A DNA stretch of 64,000 bases from Steroidobacter agaridevorans (lineage in GTDB: Bacteria; Pseudomonadota; Gammaproteobacteria; Steroidobacterales; Steroidobacteraceae). A program made the translations under genes and the position numbers. The stretch is taken from assembly GCF_009932555.1 (NCBI RefSeq), contig NZ_BLJO01000002.1, positions 578,910 to 642,909 on the forward strand, given 5' to 3'. Below, piece after piece: positions 8,929 through 17,710 of this stretch (positions within the stretch are counted from its first letter, which is position 1; each line of letters opens with the position of its first letter). The notes under the pieces are model-generated. The model had not been told where the DNA came from. It searched no databases and worked only from the letters and a program-made list of their open reading frames with translations.

Positions 8929-11110
8929 ATGCAGCGAACTATCGGGGCGCCTGTATGGCTGGCGCTCGGCGCGATTGCGCTTCAGTGGTCCTCGATCGGC
9001 AGCGCCCAGCAGGCCTATCCAAGCTTTCGCGACCTGGATTTTTTTTACTCACAACAGCAGATATTCCAGGCGCTGTGGCAAACGGCGCAATCCCGCACGA
9101 TCCGCATCGCCGTGCTGGGCGATTCGCAGGAGACCAGCCCCGGCTCGCACGGCTACCGGTACATCCCGCTGTTGAACTATGAGATGTGGAAGCGCTTCGG
9201 TAACGCGCCGGAGACACCGGTGGTGGGATGTTTCTATCACGGCAACTCCGGGCCCGCCACCTGGCTGCTCGCCGGCCAGTGCGCAACGCCCGGGCCGACG
9301 GCGACGCGACTCGACGCCGGCCAGATTCTGCCGAATGCTTATCCGATGGCGTTCTCCACCTTGAACGGGACGACCAATATCACCGGCGGAACCCGAGGCC
9401 AACTGACGATGCTCCGTCACGACGCCAGCGGCGTGGACGAGTACGGACATTCCGACCGACGTTTCCTATTTCAACACCTCGGGCAGGGTCAAAGCTCGTA
9501 TCTATGCCGCGACTCATCCTGAATCGGGCGAGATCGCCTATCGAGCGCGTCCCAATGCGTCGTCCTCGGTGTCATACGCCGCCGCCGTCACGACGACCGG
9601 AACACTCGCGCTGGGGCTTCGCTCTTCGAGCTTCGCCATCAAATCGGGCGAGACCTCGCCCTTGGAATTCAACGGCACGAACTACCTGCAGCTCGAAGTC
9701 TCCGGATCGAACGATGCCGCACTCACCGATCTGATCGGGCTGCGCTTCGTCAACGAGACCCATCCCGAAGGCGTCGTGATCGATAACTTTTCGCTCGGCG
9801 GATATACCGCATCGAGATTCTCGAGCAGTCATGCCGACGCAGGCCCCATGTTCGCCGCGTTCGGCTTCCATGCGGCCGTGATCCACTATGGAGCGAATGA
9901 AGGCGGCAGTATCGCCGCTGCGCGCTTCAAGTCCGACATCTCTGCTGTGATCTCGCGGGTGCGCGCCTGGGTGGGCGACGCGAACTTTCCCATCATTCTC
10001 GTCGCTGACGTTTATCAAAGCACTTTGACGCCCGCGCAGATGGCGGAATACGACCAGTACGTCGGCGCACAATTCGCCATCGCGCAGAGCGACGCCAACG
10101 TCATGGTCATCAATGCGCGACGTTTGACGGAAGACATCGGTTGGAACGCAACCAGCGGGCAGAGCGACCAGTTTCTTGCAGATGGCATTCACTACACCGG
10201 GCTTGGAGCCCAATCGCTTTCGGCAGCGGTAATTGCAGCCATGATGGGCGAAATCCATGTGAGCGGCTGCCCCAGCGATCCAGGCGCGGTGACGCTGCAA
10301 TCGAGCATGACGCTGGTGATCGACGTTGGCGGCGCCACCGCCTGCACGAACCATGGCCGGTTGATCGTCGCGCAGGCGCTGACGTTGCACGAGCCTGCTC
10401 TGAAAGTTCAATTGAAGAATGGCTTTATTCCCGCGATCGGCGATCGCTTCAAGTTGCTCGCGTTCGATTCGATCGCAGGTGAGTTCGCGACGCTGACGCT
10501 GCCCACGCTGCCGTCGGGTAGATCCTGGGATACGGATGAGCTCTATACGAACGGCACAATCAGCGTGGTAGATGCATCCACTCCGACCACGCCAGATCCA
10601 CCGGATCCGCCCGCCCCACCCGCCACTCCGCCGCCGACGATCAGTGTGAGCTCGGGGGGCAGTCAGACCATCACACTGCCGAACTCGCCCGCTCCCATCG
10701 CGTTCACACTCAATGGCTTCGGCGCGCTGACTGTGACCGCGAGCAGCAGCAACGCGACCATGCTGCCCGATGCCGCCATTTCAATCAGTTCAGGCTGCGG
10801 CTCAACAACACTGGACTGCACGATGACTCTCGCTCCGGGGAGCGCACAAACCGGATCAACCACGGTGTCGCTGACGGTGCGCGACACGCACGGCCAATCA
10901 GCCACGGCCTCTGTGACATTGGAGATCAAAGCAGCCACCTCCACCGAGCCTGGCACTGGCAATGCGAGTGACCCCAGTTCCGCAAGCAGCGGCAATCAAC
11001 GCAGTGGCGGTGGTGGAGGCCTGGATCTGCTTACCTTGCTGGTCCTCGCGCTGCTCGCGATGACAGGCGCACCCTCCCATGCTCGCCGACGTACCATGTC
11101 ACACTCATGA
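8929..11110 (+). pseudogene. SGNH/GDSL hydrolase with GlyGly-CTERM-like tail, broken by one frameshift
   Basis: The gene opens with a Sec signal peptide (MQRTIGAPVWLALGAIALQW...GSA) and the nucleophile block IAVLGDSQETSPGSHG (about residue 85). The frame runs into a stop at 9522. The continuation lies one frame over: reading from about 9434 gives WTSTDIPTDVSYFNTSGRVK and then on without a stop to 11110. The shift is therefore near 9430-9434, consistent with one lost base in GCGGCGTGG. The distal part has YGANEGGS (block III-like) and DGIHYTGLGAQSL (catalytic Asp/His block), a Pro-rich linker, a beta domain, and a C-terminal Gly run, hydrophobic helix and Arg cluster. If intact it would be a secreted esterase of about 727 residues. 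It may be a real lesion or a sequence error. Confidence 0.78.
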
Positions 11111-11146
11111 ATCGGCCGGGCCGGGGCCCAGCCGCTGGGACACGAC

Positions 11147-12394
11147 ATGCAGCGAATTGCCATTCCCGCCGGGCTGCGCCGGATGCGGAGAGTCGCGACT
11201 GGATTGCTCATCGCAGTCAGTATTCTTTACGTAGTCGCTTACACGCTCGAGCGGGCGCACCCGTGGGTTGCATACGTTCGTGCGTTCGCCGAAGCAGCAA
11301 TGGTGGGCGCGCTCGCCGACTGGTTCGCCGTCACCGCGCTGTTCCGTCATCCGCTTGGCATTCCCATTCCGCACACGGCGGTGATCCCGAGGAACAAGGA
11401 TCGTATCGGCGAAGGGCTCGGGCGCTTCGTCGAGGAGAATTTCCTGGCGCCTCAGATCGTCGCCGACAAGATCCAGGCCGCCGATCTCGCGGGCCGCCTC
11501 GCCCGCTGGCTCACTGACCCGCAGAACAGTGCATTGGCGGCGAATGGCCTGATGCGCGGACTGGCGACGACCGCCAACTCGCTCAGCGACGACGATCTGC
11601 ACAATCTGATTCGCCGCTATCTGTTCGCTCCCGTGGAGCGCACTGAGCTGTCGCCGCTGCTCGGGAAGATCCTGGCGGAGGTCATGGCACAGCAAGGCCA
11701 TCGACGGCCGGTCGATGCGATGCTGCGCAAGGCCGCCGAGCTGGTGCACGAATACGAGCCGCAGCTGCGCCACGCCGTGAGAACACGGACCTCGTGGCTG
11801 TGGCGGCGTTTTTCGGTGGATCAAAGGATCGCCGATCGGCTCATCACGGTCCTCGAGGAGATGCTGCGCACGGCGGCGGACGATCCGAATCATGCGATAC
11901 GAACTCGGATCGACAATGCTCTCGACAACCTTTGTCAGCAGCTGTCGATGTCGCCGCAATTCCTCGCCGAAGGTGAGCGGCTGAAGAAACAACTGCTCGA
12001 GCATTCAGCGTTCGCAGACTATCTACGTCGCATCGGCAGAGATTTCGTCGATCAGATCGCCTCGCGTGCAGCCGAGCAAGCCCCCGAGATCGATACGCCA
12101 CTTGCGCAATGGCTGCGTGGCGTCGCCGAGCGGGTGCACGGCGACGAGGCGCTGCGCCTGGAGATCAATCTCATGCTGCGGGGCGCGGTCCTTCGCATTA
12201 TCGAGCTGCAGCGGCACGAGGTTGCGCGCTTGATCTCGGACACAGTGAAGCGATGGGACGCGACCACGCTCAGCGGTCGCATGGAAGCCGCCATCGGGGC
12301 CGACCTCCAATACATACGAGTGAACGGCACCCTGATCGGTGGCCTCGCCGGCCTGCTGATCTATGTCGTGACCACGACATTGCTGGCGCCCTGA
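11147..12394 (+). CDS. DUF445 family membrane protein
   Basis: This 415-residue protein has an N-terminal membrane segment (ATGLLIAVSILYVVAYTL) followed by the DUF445 signature AFAEAAMVGALADWFAVTALFR and HPLGIPIPHTAVIP. A long helical cytoplasmic or periplasmic region follows, and a second membrane helix closes the protein (LIGGLAGLLIYVVTTTLL). This matches the family of E. coli YjiN. The function is unknown to me; the conserved core suggests a membrane-anchored structural protein. It lies 36 bases after the broken SGNH gene, on the same strand, with GGGA about seven bases before the ATG. Confidence 0.9.
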   Translation: MQRIAIPAGLRRMRRVATGLLIAVSILYVVAYTLERAHPWVAYVRAFAEAAMVGALADWFAVTALFRHPLGIPIPHTAVIPRNKDRIGEGLGRFVEENFLAPQIVADKIQAADLAGRLARWLTDPQNSALAANGLMRGLATTANSLSDDDLHNLIRRYLFAPVERTELSPLLGKILAEVMAQQGHRRPVDAMLRKAAELVHEYEPQLRHAVRTRTSWLWRRFSVDQRIADRLITVLEEMLRTAADDPNHAIRTRIDNALDNLCQQLSMSPQFLAEGERLKKQLLEHSAFADYLRRIGRDFVDQIASRAAEQAPEIDTPLAQWLRGVAERVHGDEALRLEINLMLRGAVLRIIELQRHEVARLISDTVKRWDATTLSGRMEAAIGADLQYIRVNGTLIGGLAGLLIYVVTTTLLAP

Positions 12395-12438
12395 CGCGGC
12401 GCTGCTAAAGTACGCCGCATGTCTCACGGACGGCCGCC

Positions 12439-13134
12439 ATGATTCTGGACTTTCATCCGCAGATCCGCATCGAGAAGCAAGTCTTCGGCAACGAGCGCGC
12501 GACGCTGCTGGTGATCGACAACTTCGTTGCCGAGCCGGACCGCCTGGTCAAGAAAGCGACCACGGCGCAGTTCGCTTCGGGTGGGCGCTTTTATCCTGGC
12601 ATCCGGGCGAAGGCGCCGCCCTCGTACGAGCACTTTCTCGCGACCCGCCTGCAGCCGCTGCTCGCCGAGCACTTTGGTTTCACCGGCGGCACGCTTCGCT
12701 TGAGCATGTGCCACTACTCACTGGTGACGACGCCCGCGGCCGAGTTGGCCCCCATGCAGCGCATCCCTCATGTGGACTCGCTGGCGCGCGAGGGCTTCGC
12801 AACCATCCACTACCTGTTCAAGGGAAGCCTCGGCGGCACGGCGTTCTATCGGCATCGTGCAACCGGCTACGAGAGCCTCGACGAAGTGCGTGGGCCGGAA
12901 TATTTCAAGGCGCTGCAAGCCGAGAGCGCCGGCCCGGACGGCCCTGGACTGCATTACATCAATGGCGATACGCCGCTGTTCGAGCGAATCGCGCAAGCCG
13001 AGGGTGTGTTCAACCGCATGCTCGTCTACCGCCGCAACTCGCTGCACTCCGGCTCCATCGACGGCAGCTTCGTGCCCGACGCCGATCCGCGTACCGGCCG
13101 GTTGTCGATCAACAGCTTTATCGATCCGGGCTAG
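12439..13134 (+). CDS. DUF6445 family protein
   Basis: The 231-residue soluble protein begins with an Ile/Val strand pattern (IRIEKQVFGNERATLLVIDN) and contains QRIPHVDSLAREGFATIHYLFKG...GGTAFYRHR, an arrangement resembling the His-x-Asp and distal strand of double-stranded beta-helix oxygenases, and LVYRRNSLHSGSI near the end. This is the pattern of DUF6445 proteins, which often sit near flavin-dependent tryptophan halogenases and TonB receptors in this group of bacteria. A 2-oxoglutarate/Fe(II)-like role is only a suggestion. The 3' end overlaps the convergent PLP enzyme gene by 17 bases. Confidence 0.78.
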   Translation: MILDFHPQIRIEKQVFGNERATLLVIDNFVAEPDRLVKKATTAQFASGGRFYPGIRAKAPPSYEHFLATRLQPLLAEHFGFTGGTLRLSMCHYSLVTTPAAELAPMQRIPHVDSLAREGFATIHYLFKGSLGGTAFYRHRATGYESLDEVRGPEYFKALQAESAGPDGPGLHYINGDTPLFERIAQAEGVFNRMLVYRRNSLHSGSIDGSFVPDADPRTGRLSINSFIDPG

Positions 13135-14266
13135 TCTCGCCGAACAATCGGGTGACGAACGCACTCGCCTTGAGACCGGAGCCCGACAGCAACGCGACGG
13201 TCGTTTCGCCCGCTCGGATTTTGCCGCTCGTGTACAACTGATCCAGCGACGCGCCGACGATGGCCGAGGTCGGCTCGACGAACAAGCCCATGCTGGCAAG
13301 TCGATGCAGCGCCTTGAGGATGTCGTCCTCGCCGACGCTGACGATGCTGCCGCCCGAGCGACGCACGGCGGACAGCACCTCCTTCAGTCGCACCGGTTTG
13401 CGAATTGACGCACCTTCCGCGATCGTCGTGCTGAATTCCGTGGGCACCAGCTCATCCACGCCGGCATCGAAGCTCGCCTTGATCGGCGCGCAGGCAGCGG
13501 GCTGCACCCCGAAGATGCGCGGCAGTTTCTTGATCTGACCCGCAGCCAGCAGCTCGCTGAAGCCCAAGTCACATCCCAGCACGTTGCTGCCGGCGCCCAC
13601 GGGCACGATCACATTATCGGGGGCGCGAAAGCCCAGCTGCTCCCAGATTTCATACGCCGTCAGCTTCGTTCCCTGGATGAAGAACGGATGCCAGTTGTGA
13701 CTGGCGTAGAAAACTTCCGAGGCCTGTTGCAGGGCTGCGTTCTCGGTGTCCTGGCGGGTGCCCGGAATCAGCCGCACGTCGGCGCCAAAGATCTTCATCT
13801 GCGCAACCTTGGCCGGCTGCGTCGATTCGGGGCAGAGAATGCGCACGTGCATGCCAGCGGCCGCGCCATAAGCTGCAATCGCCGCGCCGCCATTGCCGGA
13901 GCTGTCTTCCAGAATCGCGTCGATGCCCAGATGTTTCAAGAACGACACCATCACCGTTGCGCCCTTGTCCTTGAAGCTGCCGGTGGGCGAGATCCAATCG
14001 AGCTTGAACAACAGCGGATGCTCGCCCCAGGGCTTCTCGACCAGCGGCGTACATCCCTCGCCCAGCGAAATGGGCTGCGGCAAGTCGAGTGGCAATGAAG
14101 CGCGATAGCGCCACAGAGACTGCGTCCGGGTGTCGATGTCGTCCCTGCCGATGCCGGGCAGCGCCTCGACCAGCAACGGCCCGCGATCGTCCGAGCGCCA
14201 GCGTGGCTCGAGCAAAGGGTAGCGTTTGCCGGTGCGAGGATCGAAAAGCTGGATGGAATTGGTCAT
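13118..14266 (-). CDS. Threonine synthase-like PLP-dependent enzyme
   Basis: This 382-residue fold-type II PLP enzyme shows the cofactor-binding motif TGSFKDKGATVMVSFL, where the Lys of FKDKG forms the Schiff base. SSGNGGAAIAAYGAAAGM is the Ser/Asn loop holding the substrate carboxylate, and VPVGAGSNVLGC is the Gly-rich phosphate loop. The N-terminus (YRASLPLDLPQPISLGEGCTPL) is typical of threonine synthase-like proteins, with the GEGxTPL motif. The likely chemistry is beta/gamma elimination or replacement on an amino acid; threonine synthesis from O-phosphohomoserine is possible, but no thr biosynthesis genes are nearby, so the substrate is open. It is convergent with the DUF6445 gene and divergent from the large regulator. 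Confidence 0.82.
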   Translation of the reverse strand: MTNSIQLFDPRTGKRYPLLEPRWRSDDRGPLLVEALPGIGRDDIDTRTQSLWRYRASLPLDLPQPISLGEGCTPLVEKPWGEHPLLFKLDWISPTGSFKDKGATVMVSFLKHLGIDAILEDSSGNGGAAIAAYGAAAGMHVRILCPESTQPAKVAQMKIFGADVRLIPGTRQDTENAALQQASEVFYASHNWHPFFIQGTKLTAYEIWEQLGFRAPDNVIVPVGAGSNVLGCDLGFSELLAAGQIKKLPRIFGVQPAACAPIKASFDAGVDELVPTEFSTTIAEGASIRKPVRLKEVLSAVRRSGGSIVSVGEDDILKALHRLASMGLFVEPTSAIVGASLDQLYTSGKIRAGETTVALLSGSGLKASAFVTRLFGETSPDR

Positions 14267-14357
14267 GATGAGTCGCGGACTCTGAGCCTTGCGACTGCTC
14301 GGAGCAATACCTTAGCCCTTGGTCCCGGCGCGCGCGCCCCCATTTGGTGAGAGACTG

Positions 14358-17252
14358 ATGGGCATGAATTCTCAACCCAACGGGATCGCAACCTTCGGCC
14401 CGTTTCGACTGTCGCCGGTGGCCCGCGTGATCGAGCGGGATGGTGTGCCGCTCGCCTTGGGCGATCGGGCGTTGGACATCCTGATTGCACTCGTCGCACA
14501 CCCCGGCGAAATCGTCAGTCATCGCGACCTGACCGCCCGCGTGTGGCGCGATCTGGTGGTCAGCCCGGGCACGCTCCGCGTCCACATGAGCGCGCTACGC
14601 AAGGCGCTCGGCGATGGCAAAGGCGGCGCTCGCTACATCGAGAACGTGACCGGCCAGGGGTACTGCTTCGTTGCCCAGGTCACCCACGAATCCCAGGGCG
14701 CGACGCCGACGGCGGTGCTTGCCGAATTCCCCGATGTTGCCCATAGGCGACTGCTGCCGCCGCCCAAGCCTGCCGGGATGGTCGGCCGCGAACAAATCGT
14801 TCACACCATCGGCGAGGATGTGATCGCCGAGCGCTTCATCACCATCATCGGTCCCGGCGGCATGGGCAAGACCACGGTCGCCATCGCCGTCGCTCACGAG
14901 CTCCTCGACGAGTTCGCCGGCGTGGTGTGCTTCGTCGACATCGGCGCGGTCGCCGATGCGAAGCTCGTTGCCGCCACCATCGCCGCCTCGCTTGGGCTGT
15001 CGGTTCAAACCGCCGACGCGACGCCGGCGCTGATCGAGTACCTGCGGACGCTGCGCATGTTACTGGTCGTGGACAATTGCGAGCACGTGATCGATGCGGT
15101 CGCGACGCTGCTCGAAACGATCTTCAGGGAAGCCCCGGGCGTGCACATCCTCGCCACGAGCCGGGAAGCGCTGCGCGTCGAAGGCGAGCATGTTTATTGG
15201 CTGCCGGCGTTGGCATGCCCCACGCCCGAGTCCAGTCTGAAGGCCGTCGACGTTCTGCAGTTTCCAGCGGTGCAGTTGTTCATGGAACGGGCGGCGGCGA
15301 GTGGACATCGTTTCGCGCTGGACGATGACAATGCGCCGATCGTGGCCGGCATCTGCGGCCGGCTCGAGGGCATCGCACTCGCCATCGAGCTCGCGGCCGG
15401 CCGCGCCGGCAGTCACGGCATCGCCGCCACGGCCGATCTGCTGAACAAGAACCTCGGGCTCGATTGGCATGGACGACGGACCGCTCTGCCCCGCCATCAG
15501 ACATTGCGTGCCCTGCTCGACTGGAGCTATGGCCTGCTCCCGGAAGCCGAGCAACTCGCGTTGCGCAGGCTGTCGGTTCTGGTCGGTGCGTTTACGCTCG
15601 AAGCGGCCAGCGCGATCGTGCACGGCGGGCGCACCGATGCAGCCGCAATGCTCAACACGCTCGATGCCCTGGTGGCAAAGTCCCTCATGTCTGCGCAGGT
15701 CGGCGATGACGGCTCGGAACGCTACCGGCTGCTCGAAACCACTCGCATTTACGCTCGCGAAAAGCTCCAGGAGAGCGGCGATGCCAATCTCGCCGCACGT
15801 CGCCACGCGGAGCATTTCGCGATGCTGCTCGACTCCCTCCATGGGGGGCAGATCGATCTCGAATACACCGGCCGTGCTCACAAATTGCGAGAGCATCTTG
15901 GCAACGTGCGTGCCGCGCTCGAGTGGTGCTTTTCCACCGACGACAAAGCCACGATGGCGCCGCTTGCGGTGGACCTCGCCGCGGCCGCTGCGCCGGTCTT
16001 CTTTGAGCTGTCGCTATTGAGCGAAGCATACAAATGGAGCGCAGCCGGCCTCGAAGCGCTCGATGCGAACACGCGCGGCGGCAGACGCGAGATGCTGCTA
16101 CAAAGCACCTGGGCGATTTCATCGATGTGGATGCGAGGGAACACCGAAGATGTGCTGACGGCGATCGCGCGGGGAATGCAGCTCGCGCATCCTGAGAACG
16201 AGCCCTCGCACCGCTTGCGCATGCTCGCAACCCGGCATCTGTTTTTCACGCGCATTGCCAACTTTCGTGGCGCGCTCGCGGCGGCGAAAGAATGGGAGGT
16301 CACGGCCAGGCAAGTGGGCGATGTGAGTTGCCTCGCGATCTCCGATCTGATGCAGGGCGTGGCTCGGCATTTCCGAGGCAATCAAGTCGCAGCCAGACGA
16401 CACTTCGATGCAGGCTTCGGCCAGGCCGGCGAGAGAAATCTCCAGCTCTGCGGCAACGATCACCGCGTGCGCGGACTCATCGTGCAATCCCGTGCCCTGT
16501 GGCTGGCAGGCCTGCCGGAGCGCGCGATGGATACTGCGCGGCGAGCGGTCACAACCGCGCTGAAATCGGGCAAGCCGCTCGACACCTGCTTCGCACTGCT
16601 GTTCACAATCCCCGTCTATCTTTGGTGCGGCGAGTGGGATGCCACCCAGGACGTGCTGGAACAGTTGGTCAATCACACCCATTGGCCCGTGCTGAAGCCC
16701 TTCCACTCCAGCGCGGCAGCGATGCAAGGCGCGCTGCGCATCGGACGCAAAGATATCGAGCAAGGCACGGCGATGATTCAGGAAGCTCAGCAGAGAGTGC
16801 AAAGCGAGCGGCAGAACGTCATCGGAACCTCTATCGCGTGCTGGATGGCAGAGGGTTTGGCAGCAGCGGGACGCGCCGAGGAAGCACTGGTCGTCATTCA
16901 AAACGCGCGACGCGATGCTGTGCGCAGAGCGGAGGCTGTGCAGTTGCCCGAGCTGTTGCGACTGCAGGCGCACGTTTTATTTTCCATGTCCGAGACCAAC
17001 GCCCCCCAAGTCATGCGCCTGTTGGATCGCTCCCGCCGGATCGCGCGTCGCCAGTCGGCCCTGTCGTGGGAGCTGCGTTCATCGCTGGATCTGGCGCGCC
17101 TGCACGCGCGTCAGAACGACCCAGTCGCAGCCGGCCAACTGTTGGAGACAACTTACGGCCGATTCACCGAAGGGTTTGCAACCCACGATCTGCAAGCAGC
17201 GGCGCAGCTGTTACGCGAGCTCGATCCGCTCGCGTCGCGCGCCGCCGGTTGA
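14358..17252 (+). CDS. Large transcriptional regulator: wHTH, NTPase (NB-ARC-like) and helical repeats
   Basis: The product is 964 residues from the ATG at 14358, preferred over a GTG at 14319 because GGTGAGAG lies just upstream. An OmpR-type winged helix spans about residues 10-108 (LALGDRALDILIALVAHPGE, recognition helix VSPGTLRVHMSALRKALG, wing IENVTGQGYCFV). The STAND-type NTPase has Walker A GPGGMGKTT (165-173), Walker B LLVVDNCEH (about 235-243) and the sensor HILATSREALR. The C-terminal half is Ala/Leu/Arg-rich paired helices typical of TPR-like repeats that receive a signal. Such proteins are ATP-switched activators. No ligand or target is shown; the closest genes are the divergent PLP enzyme and a small secreted protein. 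It is one of the largest single-chain regulators in the segment. Confidence 0.85.
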   Translation: MGMNSQPNGIATFGPFRLSPVARVIERDGVPLALGDRALDILIALVAHPGEIVSHRDLTARVWRDLVVSPGTLRVHMSALRKALGDGKGGARYIENVTGQGYCFVAQVTHESQGATPTAVLAEFPDVAHRRLLPPPKPAGMVGREQIVHTIGEDVIAERFITIIGPGGMGKTTVAIAVAHELLDEFAGVVCFVDIGAVADAKLVAATIAASLGLSVQTADATPALIEYLRTLRMLLVVDNCEHVIDAVATLLETIFREAPGVHILATSREALRVEGEHVYWLPALACPTPESSLKAVDVLQFPAVQLFMERAAASGHRFALDDDNAPIVAGICGRLEGIALAIELAAGRAGSHGIAATADLLNKNLGLDWHGRRTALPRHQTLRALLDWSYGLLPEAEQLALRRLSVLVGAFTLEAASAIVHGGRTDAAAMLNTLDALVAKSLMSAQVGDDGSERYRLLETTRIYAREKLQESGDANLAARRHAEHFAMLLDSLHGGQIDLEYTGRAHKLREHLGNVRAALEWCFSTDDKATMAPLAVDLAAAAAPVFFELSLLSEAYKWSAAGLEALDANTRGGRREMLLQSTWAISSMWMRGNTEDVLTAIARGMQLAHPENEPSHRLRMLATRHLFFTRIANFRGALAAAKEWEVTARQVGDVSCLAISDLMQGVARHFRGNQVAARRHFDAGFGQAGERNLQLCGNDHRVRGLIVQSRALWLAGLPERAMDTARRAVTTALKSGKPLDTCFALLFTIPVYLWCGEWDATQDVLEQLVNHTHWPVLKPFHSSAAAMQGALRIGRKDIEQGTAMIQEAQQRVQSERQNVIGTSIACWMAEGLAAAGRAEEALVVIQNARRDAVRRAEAVQLPELLRLQAHVLFSMSETNAPQVMRLLDRSRRIARRQSALSWELRSSLDLARLHARQNDPVAAGQLLETTYGRFTEGFATHDLQAAAQLLRELDPLASRAAG

Positions 17253-17355
17253 GATCGGGCATCGGCTGACATCGCCTGCCTCGTTTGCCTTAGGAACCGT
17301 TTGCGCTCCTCAGGCGCTAGAAACGAGCCATACCGTTCCCTTTGCGAGGCCTGCA

Positions 17356-17694
17356 GTGAAACGTCCGCTTTTTATGGCTGCGATCGTCGCAGCGACATGC
17401 TCTATCGCGTCCGCCGAAGGCTTGCCTGCCGGCGGCAGCGAAGTCGCCCCCGATAAGAACGCACCGAAGGTCGAGGGCCATCCGCTCACGTCCGTGGTCG
17501 TGACTCAATGCAATCTGGTCGTCGCCGTCTACATGACGATGCCTGATGGCCGCCTGCTACGTTTCGACAGCAAGGCCGATGTCGGCGCCGACGCGCTCGT
17601 GAACATGGCCTATACGGCCGAACGCAGCGAACGAGTCGAAGTCTCCTGCAATGGCCTGGGCCCCTCGGGCTTCGAAACGCACGAGCCGGTCTGA
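17356..17694 (+). CDS. Small secreted hypothetical protein (112 aa)
   Basis: A GTG at 17356, preceded by GCGAGG at a suitable distance, gives a 112-residue protein with a short Sec signal (MKRPLFMAAIVAATCSIASA). The mature part is about 90 residues, with a hydrophobic strand LTSVVVTQCNLVVAVYMTM and two Cys (the second in VEVSCNGLG) that could form a disulfide. I do not recognise the family. The frame is open much further upstream, inside the regulator gene, but that part is out of frame with the regulator and is not supported. It follows the regulator on the same strand and converges with the TonB receptor gene. Confidence 0.6.
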   Translation: MKRPLFMAAIVAATCSIASAEGLPAGGSEVAPDKNAPKVEGHPLTSVVVTQCNLVVAVYMTMPDGRLLRFDSKADVGADALVNMAYTAERSERVEVSCNGLGPSGFETHEPV

Positions 17695-17710
17695 GCTCTG
17701 CCTCGATAGA

